Assembly: GCA_026419775.2 (NCBI GenBank)
Contig: JAOPGA020001386.1
Coordinates: forward strand, 1-40,944
Length of the DNA stretch: 40,944 nt
Reading direction: 5' to 3'
Source: Acrasis kona
Lineage: Eukaryota; Heterolobosea; Eutetramitea; Acrasida; Acrasidae
Shown here: positions 31,889 through 40,944 of the stretch, piece by piece
How positions within the stretch are numbered: position 1 is the first letter of the stretch
Layout: every line of letters begins with the position of its first letter
Program-made: the position numbers and the translations under genes
Notes under the pieces: model-generated
Seen by the model: only the letters and a program-made list of their open reading frames with translations
Databases searched by the model: none
Told to the model about the DNA's origin: nothing

Positions 31889-33892
31889 TTATTTTTTATT
31901 ATTATTTACATCCATCCACCTCTCATCATCGTCGTCGTCGTCATTACTCTCGTCGCTCTGGCGATAATTATCACAATAATCAACGCTTGCATCCAAATCA
32001 TCATCTCTATAAAATTCCAAACAATCATCAGGCACGCCGGTGTGATATTTGATCACTTGACGAACGTGCTGAGGTAAGTGCGACCAGCTATCCTTCCATT
32101 TGCCCTTGATCCAAATCATCAACGAACGTGGCCACGTGTATTGATGCAGCAGACGAAAGCTCAAATTAATTAACAACCTGGCGCGTGATCCCCTGGGGAA
32201 TAAATGATCCATCACTGCTTGTGCCCTGTGTCTAACCAATCGAGTGGGATAAGTGGGACCGCCAGGTCTACTGAATGCATATAGCGCCGCTTGTACCCTG
32301 ACCACGCTTCTTGCGCCCAGCGGTAAATCCTTAAAGATGACAAAGTGACCCAATATGCTGCTCAACACGCCATCGTCAGTAATGGCGCCAATCAATAATA
32401 TATTCTCGTGCACAAACAAGTCGGTGATGGCGCTCTCCATCTCTGAAAAGTGATGCATGTCGTGATTGGCATGTACTCCTATGCCCCACATGTTATTGCT
32501 GTCCAATACGCTGCCCCATCCACCTATATCGCCCAGTGGTATTTCGTTATTGTTGTTGTTAAAGTGATCTTGTTCGGTGCGTATGGGTATGCCAGTGTCG
32601 GTGCATAGCGTTGCTAACTTTTTGACGAATGGAACCAATTGTGAGGATGGTTCTGGATGTTTATAATAAAAGTAGTACTTGGCACACATGCAGATGAGAT
32701 CTCTCTTGATGGCAGTGATTCTCTTTCTATCGAACACGGTGACGCCCCTGGTGAGCTCTCTTTTTGTTCTCTTCTTCTTCTTCTTTTTGAGCATGGACGT
32801 GTTGATGGATGAATGGGTCATCGTTCTCGAATGTTTGGGTTTGGCGTCGGATGACGTGAGTAATGTTGGTGGCGGCGATTGATCGGAATCACTGTTGCTG
32901 TTGCTGCTGTTGCCGCTGCTGTTGAGCGTTTGATCCAGATTGACGTGACTGAAATCGGGTAGCGAATTGCTTCTGGTCATGGTGGCGATGGACGAGTTGG
33001 TCTTGACGTCAATGATCATTTGATCCTTTTTGATGTTGTTGCTGATGCTTGGTTTGGTGGTCTTGGTCCACCAGTTGGTGAACAAGATTGTTGATTCCAA
33101 GTAGCGGAACAACACTTTGAACTTGACCGTCTTGTTCTCTAGATCGCTCCAGAATAATCTATTCATTCCCATCAGGAACACGTTCAACCTGCTCAATGTC
33201 AAATAGTCCCTGTCGAATAACCATCGATGGAATAAAAGTGCATAAATGGAGGAAATGTAATTATTGGTCATGATGGTTCCGTCGAACATGGATTGAAGGT
33301 TGGACGCACGATAGGGATTCTTTACAAAATAGTCCGCAACATATTCATAATAGTACTGCCTGACCTCAACGTTATTGTTATCTGTGGATGTTCCTTGTTC
33401 TTGTCTACGTTGCTCGATGATTGCATTCAAATGATTCCTCTCTATACGTTGTGTGATATCGTAGAATAACGTTTCAATGTCTTGTTGTTGCTTGTAGTCG
33501 GATGTTCGATTCTTATGTACAGTTCTAAGCGTCTTCTCCACCTCTTGCGATAGGGAGTGCTCGATGCTCTCTTCTAGGTTGAAACTTTTGAAAAGTGTCT
33601 TTTTTTCTGGTAGAGTTGGTGTTACAGGTGTGTTGTTTGCAAAGGGGAGAGTAGGGGTTGTTGGTAGCGTGGATGCAGCGGTTAGATGCAACGGTAAATG
33701 ACGATTGTCTTTGCCTACGTGATCTATGAGAATCGCGGGTATACTTTTCGATTTGCCGGCTCTTTTTTTTGCTCTCTCCAACCTCGCGTGCACTGTGTTA
33801 CAATTCGCGTTGTTGTCGCTCGAGTTATAATCTGTTTCGATAGAAGGTGATACATTGACCTCGTCTATCGTGTCATTGTGTGTTACGTTCAT
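31889..33892 (-). CDS. unknown 667-residue helical protein
   Basis: One exon. Residues 1-130 are disordered and carry a nuclear-type basic run (RLERAKKRAGKSKSIP). A globular part from ~140 begins QDIETLFYDITQRIERNHL and QYYYEYVADYFVKNPYR, followed by ISSIYALLFHRWLFDRDYLT and VKFKVLFRYLESTILFTNWW. A Lys/Arg-rich, Ser-rich insert (about 310-375, KKKKKKRTKREL) separates it from a second globular block with SRLVR-like GARSVVRVQAALYAFSRPGG and ARLLINLSFRLLHQYTWPR. The C-terminus is Asp-rich (DDDDDDERWMDVN). It resembles long uncharacterised proteins of plants and protists, but I cannot name a family. Membrane segments are not obvious. Confidence 0.6.
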   Translation of the reverse strand: MNVTHNDTIDEVNVSPSIETDYNSSDNNANCNTVHARLERAKKRAGKSKSIPAILIDHVGKDNRHLPLHLTAASTLPTTPTLPFANNTPVTPTLPEKKTLFKSFNLEESIEHSLSQEVEKTLRTVHKNRTSDYKQQQDIETLFYDITQRIERNHLNAIIEQRRQEQGTSTDNNNVEVRQYYYEYVADYFVKNPYRASNLQSMFDGTIMTNNYISSIYALLFHRWLFDRDYLTLSRLNVFLMGMNRLFWSDLENKTVKFKVLFRYLESTILFTNWWTKTTKPSISNNIKKDQMIIDVKTNSSIATMTRSNSLPDFSHVNLDQTLNSSGNSSNSNSDSDQSPPPTLLTSSDAKPKHSRTMTHSSINTSMLKKKKKKRTKRELTRGVTVFDRKRITAIKRDLICMCAKYYFYYKHPEPSSQLVPFVKKLATLCTDTGIPIRTEQDHFNNNNNEIPLGDIGGWGSVLDSNNMWGIGVHANHDMHHFSEMESAITDLFVHENILLIGAITDDGVLSSILGHFVIFKDLPLGARSVVRVQAALYAFSRPGGPTYPTRLVRHRAQAVMDHLFPRGSRARLLINLSFRLLHQYTWPRSLMIWIKGKWKDSWSHLPQHVRQVIKYHTGVPDDCLEFYRDDDLDASVDYCDNYRQSDESNDDDDDDERWMDVNNNKK

Positions 33893-34290
33893 TTCTTTAT
33901 ATTGATTGGTTTTCTATTTTTAACATGATTTAATAGAACGTTATATTTATTTAACTGCCTTTGTAAACGGAACTTTCGTCAAAATGGAAAGGAGAGATTT
34001 TTGATTACGCAGTAAGGGCCGCGGCGGACAAGTACATTGGAGCAATGCGGATTGTGACAACGTTATAATGCACCCTTGCATACAATTGCCAATGTTGGAT
34101 TTCAGAATCCGAACTCTTGAAATGGAATAAAATACCTTGGACCACATTTCCATTCCGCCCAAAGAATTTTGAGGTTAGCAAGATCGGCGAGAAGAGAGGA
34201 AGATGGGAAGAGTATTATGGTCATATGCAAACCTATTGACACACTGCTCATCTTTATGAATATGTCAATCTTAATGAGTCCAGGCTAATA
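33893..34290. other. gene-poor stretch before the kinase relic
   Basis: It holds the start region of the minus-strand gene at 33892 and a stretch of plus-strand sequence that reads AFVNGTFVKMER, which may be an old kinase N-lobe (NG.. VAVKM). No intact frame. Confidence 0.4.
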
Positions 34291-34620
34291 ATCACTATAC
34301 TAAATCTAGATGAAGGTGCTGTTAATACTTCGGTGGCTGGGTTTTTATGGAAAAGTTTAGAGGTGATACAGTTCCTTCGGGCATTAGCAATAGAAGAAAT
34401 AAAAAGAAGGGGCCACCTAAAGAAGATTGTTTGATCGGTTTCTTTCCATCGTATTTGGTGCTAGATGGAGCTGTTATGTATTCATTTCATCAAAAGCATG
34501 TTGATTTGATGAGAATGTGTTGGTCTCATCATAGCCAAGAGAGGCCAATTTTTGGCTTGAAAAATCTGAAGAGCTCGACGTTAGAACAACTTTTAAACAA
34601 ATCTCTAATCAAAACACAAA
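34291..34620 (+). pseudogene. relic of a tyrosine-kinase-like (TKL) kinase C-lobe
   Basis: Plus-strand sequence reads TSVAGFLWKSLEVIQ near 34325, matching the GTxxWMAPEVI activation-segment pattern, and later YSFHQKHVDLMRMCWSHH, then QERPIFGLKNL near 34530, matching the CW..xxxxRPxF C-lobe motif. The two parts lie in different frames and the DVYSFGV region between them is altered, so it is a decayed host kinase fragment. It overlaps the last codons of the F-box gene on the other strand. Confidence 0.55.
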
Positions 34621-34623
34621 TGC

Positions 34624-36162
34624 TTATTTGTTTTTATAAACCTGCAGTGCATATTTGTAGTTCTCCACCGATAAAGAATTAACTGCGTTACTTTCCACTA
34701 CTGTAGGGTCCACATCACATTCCAAGATCAGAAGGTCTAGAAGGCCACGACAGTTGTAATTCAGATTGAATACAATCGATAAGGCACAATTACCCAACTC
34801 GTTAATCTTCTCAAAATGCTGCTTCACTAATATCTTGTATTTTTTATAGTGGCTAATAATTGATATGGCTGCCTTACATTCATCTCCACCTACTGAAGTA
34901 ATAACAGCAGAATCTAGAATTTCAGAATAGTGTTGATCAAAGTCAATGTTGTACTCTAATAAATGATCAAGAACTGCTGATGTGACACAATCGGAAAATT
35001 GGGAACGTTTAAAGTTGCAAGATAAAAAAGAAAGTACAATATTAATAACTTGAATACAACTTTTTCTAATCAACTTTTCTAAAACACTGACACATTCGCT
35101 TGACAGATCTAGTGTAGCATGACAAAATTTATTAACAATACGCATTAAAAGGGATGGTTTGAGTGGAGTATCGCATACCAGCCTATCAGTCAACCAAATA
35201 CAAAATCTTCCCGATTCTGTTAGTTCAGCGGAGTTGCACGTCTCTCTGTCTTCAATTGAAAAATTTTTCATAATAGTTGAGAACAATTTAGAGTCAACAT
35301 CAAATGACCCAACATACTTTTCCATTTCTATTATTCCTCTCATAGTTTTTGGACTACATAATCTTGCTTTTGAGATGAATTCTCTCAATTTACCCTTTGA
35401 ATACACACCGGACTCAACAACACATTGCATGTACTGGAAGAAAGATACATTCTCGAGGATATATACTAGGAAGCAACCGTAGTGGAGAGAGGTGTAAGAA
35501 TAGCTTTTGCTGTAAGATTTATACAGCTGGGGGAAGATGCCAAAATAGAGGCTACCTATCAGCATCTTGTTCGATATATCATAAATATACGGTAGTATGA
35601 TCCGTATAGCATCCATATATTCAGGGATTTTAAGATTTGAAGTAGAGTACCCTGTAAACATGATGCATTCGAATAGACGGTGTAGAAGTTGATTAACATT
35701 AACACCGCCTTTGTCGAGTGTAGCGCCAACATCATTTGAATGGAAGCAATTCATACAATATAATGTTTTTTGTAGTAGTAGATTGCAGAGTGGGGCAGAG
35801 CAGATAAAAGGGGTTTCGGGTAGTTTCTCTGAAAGAATTCTAAGAATCTTTTTCCTCCTTAGCATTTGTAATTCTTTCTGAAGATAACCACCCAATACGC
35901 GTGAATTGTCAGCATAAGCTTTGATATTGGCTTGCATCACTTTGATTGCCTTTTTGTTCTTGGATACGTTTCTTAGCTTTTTTAATTCTCTTACTTCATA
36001 TTCTAATTCTCTTATAAGGAGGCAGCGATAAATATCCTCGTTGAGAATTATTCTGTGAAGTGATTTTGAAACCTTGATAAAATTTCCAAACTGATTTATG
36101 GGTAGAAAATATGATATTTGTATCAATATCTCAAGGGGTAATTCTTCTATCTGTGATGTCAT
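34624..36162 (-). CDS. F-box protein
   Basis: 512 residues, one exon. Residues 5-45 read EELPLEILIQISYFLPINQF and continue with VSKSLHRIILNEDIYR: a clear F-box, which ties substrates to SCF ubiquitin ligases through Skp1. The next helix, VRELKKLRNVSKNKKAIKVM, is coiled and basic. The rest is helical and repeat-like; stretches such as GNCALSIVFNLNYNCRGLLD resemble worn ankyrin repeats, but I cannot confirm them. Large F-box families are typical of protists. Codon use is more AT-rich than the hybrid kinase. The stop overlaps a kinase relic on the other strand. Confidence 0.7.
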   Translation of the reverse strand: MTSQIEELPLEILIQISYFLPINQFGNFIKVSKSLHRIILNEDIYRCLLIRELEYEVRELKKLRNVSKNKKAIKVMQANIKAYADNSRVLGGYLQKELQMLRRKKILRILSEKLPETPFICSAPLCNLLLQKTLYCMNCFHSNDVGATLDKGGVNVNQLLHRLFECIMFTGYSTSNLKIPEYMDAIRIILPYIYDISNKMLIGSLYFGIFPQLYKSYSKSYSYTSLHYGCFLVYILENVSFFQYMQCVVESGVYSKGKLREFISKARLCSPKTMRGIIEMEKYVGSFDVDSKLFSTIMKNFSIEDRETCNSAELTESGRFCIWLTDRLVCDTPLKPSLLMRIVNKFCHATLDLSSECVSVLEKLIRKSCIQVINIVLSFLSCNFKRSQFSDCVTSAVLDHLLEYNIDFDQHYSEILDSAVITSVGGDECKAAISIISHYKKYKILVKQHFEKINELGNCALSIVFNLNYNCRGLLDLLILECDVDPTVVESNAVNSLSVENYKYALQVYKNK

Positions 36163-36560
36163 CTGTTAAATATATTTAGGCGTCAAACAAAATTCGTTGC
36201 GTGCTAGTAATAAATTTCTTGGTTGCTCCTTACAAAACAATTTGAGCGAACATGTTTGAACATCATGAAAGAACATCAATGAAATCATATCTTTTTGGTT
36301 TGGGACGAGCACAACCCAATCAGTGCTTAACAACAAACAAAAGTCAGTTCTATACCAACAGTTGTGGGACGATTTATGGTTCGGAGGTAAGTGCGATGAA
36401 CAAATTTTCATTTAACAAACTTAGGACTAACAAATGGTGCAGTAGATAAAGATATTGAAAAAAAATTGTAATACTTTTCGATCAGTTCACAAGAAACATC
36501 TATAGAAACAAAAAGAAGTCATTCGTTTTCGATGTAAAAGCACGAGATGTAGCAGAGTAT
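36163..36560. other. no gene recognised
   Basis: Several short open frames on both strands, none with a domain. A GTAAGT...CTTAG pair near 36387-36424 could be an intron (GGAG|GTAAGT), so a small exon of an unseen gene is possible. It may hold the F-box promoter and the 5' part of the next fossil. Confidence 0.35.
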
Positions 36561-37499
36561 TGTGTACAACAAAAGTATGATTACAATTTCCGCGGACGAA
36601 AAGTTAATCGGTCTCGGTATTGTTTTGCTCGCTAACCTTGATTTAGCACTTTTGAGACATACCTGGATCGAGATTCCAGACGACTTGAGAGAGCAAAAAG
36701 TGGCTTCCAATCAAGGAGTAACAGCAAGAGTTAACAAGAATCAGGACATGCATAGTTGCTTATTCCACGGCATTCTTACCATCGCCCGTATACATTCAAG
36801 AACTTTACAAGGTCGTCACCACTGGAAAACCAAAGGATTTTGGGTGGGAAGTAGAGGTGTCATGAGCCGTAGTTGTAGAAACCGTTTATGTAGAAGAAGA
36901 AGACAGAGTGGACAAGGATAGACGGGGATCTGGTAGAAGAACCAGAAAGGTACAAAGAAGAACCACAGGAGGTGCAAGAACTAAAAGCACTTCCAAACGC
37001 AATAACATCGCACAACATCAAAAAATCACATCTAGTTTGGATGTCAAACTTGTTAGAGGCAAAGCAGATATTGACGAATTCGACTACAGCATGTGTGGAT
37101 TTAGCAAATATTTCAAACGCAATCTGGATTCAGAAATTCGAGAGGCACATCGTAATGGCGAGACCAATGTTTCTGTCTGTGTTGCCAGAGGCTATGTTAC
37201 CAGTGGTTCAGTCAGGCTGGGAAATGACGGAAACTTGCTTCAACTCGATACAGGAACAACTGGGACCTTGTCAAATAGATCGGTTCGCGGCATCGCACAA
37301 CGCCAAATTGCCAATCTACAACATGCGTTATCCAGCAGTAGGATCCAGAGGTGTGGATGCGTTCACCCAAGACTGGTCCAACACTACGAACTTTTGTTGC
37401 AATGATACCAAGGGTACTGAGACACATCAACGAAGCCAAAAACTATCCGGTAACCATGTTGGAACACTTTTTGTCGAGGGACCTTTAGCGATAAATTAG
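36560..37499 (+). mobile_element. fossil of a DIRS-like retroelement (RNase H part)
   Basis: Plus-strand pieces include CQIDRFAASHNAKLPIYN and GSRGVDAFTQDWS near 37270-37380. These are the RNase H signature of tyrosine-recombinase retroelements of the DIRS/Ngaro group (IDxFAxxxNxxxPxY ... xVDAFxxDW). Only a part of a pol-type region is present, with several breaks; no terminal repeats were recognised at either side. It looks old, since no large intact frame covers it and it is surrounded by other relics. Confidence 0.5.
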
Positions 37500-37685
37500 T
37501 AACAGTCCACACATACCAGTTCGCAGTAACATATCAGTATTTTTACATTGTATACAGATGACACACCTCGCCAACACAACTACGAAACAAATCGCGTTCA
37601 CAACCAACATTTTAGTTCCAAAAATGCAATTCCAATATGTAACGATTTGTTGCTTCGATATATTTGTGAATTGAATTGTAATGAG

Positions 37686-38070
37686 TTAGATGTGAGAATT
37701 CCAAATCATAATCTTGTAATATGATGGTGGTGCCCTGGCGACGTGGATCATGATGCTTGTCAAAAAAGAGTTGGTAAATGATATCCGATATGGTGTTGTG
37801 TTCTTCTTTGCGTTTCTATCGTGGTCAAAGCATAATTTAAAGCCGCCATGATCTTCAATGCTTCTTAATAGCCGAAAAGCCTCGTTTGCGGCGACGGGAT
37901 CAAGCGGGAAACTCACTATTGTTTTTTTTGTTTTTGTCGCATGTTCAACTTTGGGCACCGTTGACGAACGGTTCAGCCGCGCACTGTTTGTTGATAGTTG
38001 TCTTAAGTTTCGGTAGCAAGACGGGCATATCTTTTTGGGGCCGAATCAGTATACGGTAGAAATGCTGCTC
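37686..38070 (-). CDS. possible small protein with a CPSC zinc-binding pair
   Basis: A minus-strand frame from about 38070 to 37686 reads KKICPSCYRNLRQLST, then a linker, then KTIVSFPLDPVAANEAFRLL and HGGFKLCFDHDR. A Cys pair in CPSC with a second pair upstream in another frame (CKKEC near 38085) would suit a small zinc module of the kind seen in transposon-linked proteins. The two pieces differ by one frame at an A5 run (near 38045). It could be antisense noise of the plus-strand gene. Confidence 0.25.
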
Positions 38071-38114
38071 TTAGGTACTCAAACTTCAAATCGCGACGGC
38101 ATTCTTTTTTACAG

Positions 38115-39419
38115 TGTTGCTCATTTTTGACGAAATCAATTATTGGAAGTTTTTTGAAAAACATATCAGAAAGGAAGTGGTGAACAGTTTGAGACATCTG
38201 AAGCAGTACCAAGAAAAGACCACGGTTTTTTCAAGTTTTATCATATCGAACACTATAGCAGACGATACATTCTACATCGAAGGCGCATCTAGCTTAGTTT
38301 CCCCGTTCAACATTACCGAGCCTATTTATGCCCCCTACTGGACTTTTACTGAATATAATGGTCTTGTCGAACAATACGAAGAAGAGTATCGGGTGAAAAT
38401 GAATCAACACATCAGACAGCAGATCTACTCACGAACCCGAGGTGCTCAAGGCTCCACCGTGATGCTCCTCCGTTTGTATCAAAAGATGAGAGATAAAGGT
38501 GATGTGACAGAAGAACAATGGTGTATGCTGACAAGATTTGAACAACAATCTTTTATGAGTTTTATCAGCGGTTTTGAGAATTTTCGGGTAATGGAAAAGA
38601 GTGCTTTAACCAATCAAAAGGATTTGATCAAACATTTTTCGGATCTTAGCTTAATGCCAACAAATGTCATTAAACAACTGAAGACCGCAAATATTATTGC
38701 AGAGGGCTCCAATGTTGAATTTGCCTCTCCGTTCGTTCAACAGTACTTGAGATGTTTTTTTTTCACTTCGAGCTTTATTCAGACACCCACTCCAAGACGA
38801 AACGGTGGACAGGTTGATTTTCCACAACTCGTAGAGAAAGCGCTTCCAGCTATGAACAGATTATTGCTTCAAGCTGCAGATAAAAAGAAGAATTATGGAG
38901 ATCAACGAAAAGATAGTATACAAGGACCGAAAGAAATAACATATGCCAATGAGTTCGCCAGCGCTCTTTCTAATATATCTACTGAATTTATTGAGTAAGT
39001 TGAATAATTGCTGCAGAGTAACAATTTCAAGTGTTCAATACGAAGAAAGCGTGGGCATAAAGAGGGCTGATCAAAAAATTACGTTTGACTATATGAATAC
39101 TATTGTCGTTGAACACGAAGCAAATCTATCATACACCGCCGATAACCAATCATATTCGATGAGTCATCATTATGAAAAAGCACTCGACTATCACAAAAAG
39201 ATCAATCCTGAACAGACTTGGCTAATAAATTGGACCACAAATGACACGGTTTGGAGACCAAACGAATTTCATGACGTAATGATCATCCACCATGATCAGA
39301 GCTTTGGCTCCTTCACTATCAAAATTATCGATCGTAACCAAGAGGCTCCAATTATTTCTGTAGTTGAGGTCAGTGCCAACGAGTACAACTACAAACAAGA
39401 AAGTAACAACAATCTTTAA
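38115..39419 (+). CDS. Crinkler/RHS-type (CR) NTPase-nuclease protein, 5' part unclear
   Basis: Two exons with a 37-nt GT-AG intron (38995-39031) read through in phase. LLIFDEIN at the start is the Walker B of the CR-type P-loop NTPase; ISTEPIY-type PYWTFTEYNGLVEQYEEEY, TRGAQGSTVMLLRLYQKM and VEFASPFVQQYLR fit its helical lid and the FASPxVxxxL block. The second part (KITFDYMNTIVVEHEAN, HHYEKALDYHKKINPEQTW and LINWTT) resembles the PD-(D/E)XK nuclease domain of CR effectors. This family spreads widely in eukaryotic microbes, sometimes as secreted effectors or selfish-type toxins, so I keep the description short. The exon acceptor TTTTTTACAG at 38114 suggests more coding sequence upstream, which I could not resolve. 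Whether it is intact is not known. Confidence 0.45.
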
Positions 39420-39766
39420 GCGACAAAACCAAAAAGTAAGTCACACAACACAACAAAAGTACTCAACATGTTATTGTAGTGGGTGGTCAGCAGACTCCAG
39501 AGCATCTCCTCATATGAGAAGATTAGGGTTACTGGGTGGTACTTGCCGAACCTCAAATATATATACTTTTTTATGAAATGCAATATTTTAGAATTGTCCT
39601 TGAATTGTACTTGAAGCCATCAATGACCTTAGCATTCTACCCCAGCCTCTTGATTTTTGTCAAATGTAGAATTTATTTAAACCCATCTTGTATAAGGTGT
39701 AAGGTCTACTTTACAATTACTCCTTGGCTCTTCTATATGCTCCGGGATTAAATTTGTGTTCTTTAA
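39420..39766. other. gene-poor stretch
   Basis: No gene or RNA recognised. It lies between the CR-type gene and the 3' end of the LINE. ATATATATACTTTTTTATG near 39557 may be a terminator or AT-rich spacer. The short frames here have no domain. Confidence 0.4.
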
Positions 39767-40753
39767 TCATGTACAATAAATTGTGTCCCAGAAGTTCAGC
39801 AAATCGATTATTGCTTTGTTGCAAAGTGCTCCTACATGGCTTTTGATCTTGGCCCATGCTTGATGTGAGATCTCACCACGTGCTCCGATACAAATTCTAT
39901 TTTCATCGATCATTGATGTCCAAGATATGTTTACTTCTGTTTTAATATTGTAGACATCTTCTCTGTTCGCCACTTGTTCCTTGCTCGCACATTCCCAGAG
40001 TACATGCTCAAGAGTTCTATCTGATGTGTCACAGTTGTGACATTCGGAGAATTCAGATGGTCTCTTGATTGTGTTGCTCCTGTAGTAGAGAGCATCGTTT
40101 CGAGAGCATATAATCATTCTCTGGATCCTTTCGTCCAATTTCTTGATTTGAGAGAAAGAGCTAGGGTGTAGAGAGCTACTTTGTACGGTATTGAGGTTCC
40201 GCAATTGAGTTTTGTTCTCCCATCTGTCTACAAGTACCTTCTGGACGTGGGCTCTTGTAATACCACGCGTGTCAGCCATATGTTGTCTTTGTTTATCAAG
40301 AACCACATGTCACAACAGTGTTCCAAGATCAAACTGTCTACACATGTATAGTTCTCCGATTGTGCTCCTTCTTTGGCTGTTTTGTCGGCTAATTCGTTTA
40401 GAGCAATACCACAGTGGCTCAACATGGTTCCATTTGACTTTCATTTTGCGCAATCCATTACTTTTTCAATTGAGTCTATCAACTGGTGATATTGAATTTT
40501 TTTCTTGAGGTTGACGAGATTTTTGTAATCCGTGCTGATGGTTATGGACGCATTTTCTTCAGTCATCAAGATGGCGACTAGCGCAGTGCCGCACGATGCC
40601 ACCCCCAGTTCTGCCGTTAGATCTGTAATAGAAGCCATCGGTCCATATAGACGATCCATCGAGTAATCGGACATCGGGGAAGATTATCTCAGGTGCATAA
40701 TGATTTTTGTCATGTGAACCGAGATATCTATGATAGAATGATGGACAAGACAT
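39767..40753 (-). mobile_element. 5'-truncated LINE: RNase H and zf-RVT
   Basis: Read on the minus strand from 40753 down: SIWTDGFYYRSNGRTGGGIV (RNase H first Asp, TDG), then TEENASITISTDYKNLVNLK (second region), then HCGIALNELADKTAKEGA (HxGxxxNExAD, the third RNase H block). The last frame (40306-39767) ends with ECHNCDTSDRTLEHVLWECA, the CxxC..HxxxxC zinc knuckle found at the C-terminus of non-LTR retrotransposons (zf-RVT). The RNase H is spread over three frames with breaks between them, while the C-terminal part is one open frame of 179 codons. The reverse transcriptase and endonuclease are absent, so the copy is 5'-truncated, as is usual for LINE insertions. No target-site repeat is evident. 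Confidence 0.7.
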
Positions 40754-40766
40754 TCGAGAGTGTTGA

Positions 40767-40944
40767 GATGTACGTACATCAACAAGCAGGCCCTACTCTA
40801 CTTTAGATCGCGAAAAACTCATCATCAAGGAACCCGATTCGTCTCGTGAGTACTTTCAATACCTGTTAGAAGTCGAGAAGATACCATTCAACAATTTATT
40901 GCCAAAATCCAACTCATACGGAAATACAATATTACACATTGCTT
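40767..40944 (+). CDS. ankyrin-repeat protein, partial (cut by window end)
   Basis: An open plus-strand frame runs to the end of the window. It reads REKLIIKEPDSSREYFQYLL, then VEKIPFNNLLPKSNSYGNTI and LHIA; the last part is the ankyrin consensus (GNTxLHxA). The frame is closed upstream by a stop at 40764 with no ATG, so the start is probably across a splice site: CTTTAG at 40801-40806 is a candidate acceptor. The LINE lies just upstream and may have disturbed the gene's 5' side. Full length is unknown. Confidence 0.5.

Noticed and set aside
1-40944. CRISPR array, rRNA or bacterial operon features
   Set aside because: No regular short repeats with unique spacers and no rRNA sequence; the genes are intron-bearing and eukaryotic.

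Overview
This is a nuclear segment from a eukaryotic microbe, most likely a free-living protist. The reasons are: very short GT-AG introns (13 can be placed from reading frame, 34-62 nt, most 37-43 nt); a nuclear-type tRNA-Thr with internal A and B boxes; and host families such as Cdt1, LYR-motif, rhomboid, OSCA/TMEM63, HPS4/CCZ1-like, F-box and a protein-kinase/ATPase/histidine-kinase hybrid. A heterolobosean (Acrasis/Naegleria-like) or amoebozoan source would fit, but the sequence alone does not prove it. The standard genetic code fits all genes.

Region 1 (1-8.7 kb) is repeats and mobile DNA. It starts with a degenerate ~103-bp tandem repeat and two copies of a SINE-like tail with a pol III B box. 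Next is a 4.0-kb unit bounded by 128-bp inverted repeats (1121-1248 and 5014-5141). Inside it are an array of ~100-bp hairpins (1255-2285) and an inner element with its own short inverted ends (about 2345-4897) coding a DUF7869-like transposase candidate. Directly after it, on the minus strand, lies a heavily decayed transposon gene with a transposase-like part and a DEDD-exonuclease-like part.

Region 2 (8.85-33.9 kb) is compact host DNA with little space between genes: a CinA/nucleotidyltransferase fusion, a RHBDD1-like rhomboid, a MORN-RING protein, an LYRM2-like protein, an unknown nuclear-type protein, an OSCA/TMEM63 channel divergently paired with a Cdt1-like licensing factor, an HPS4-like protein, a six-TM YrhK-like protein, tRNA-Thr(CGU), a PH-domain protein, a 1952-residue hybrid histidine kinase, and two large proteins I do not recognise whose genes converge with one base between their stops.

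Region 3 (33.9-40.9 kb) mixes live-looking genes and relics: a tyrosine-kinase-like relic, an F-box gene, a DIRS-like retroelement fossil, a Crinkler/RHS-type NTPase-nuclease gene, the 3' part of a LINE with RNase H and a zinc knuckle, and the edge of an ankyrin-repeat gene cut by the window end.

The best candidates for something new are the nested 1121-5141 unit with its hairpin array, the exonuclease-bearing transposon, the Cdt1 gene that changes frame at a possible ultra-short intron, and the hybrid kinase with a pseudokinase head.
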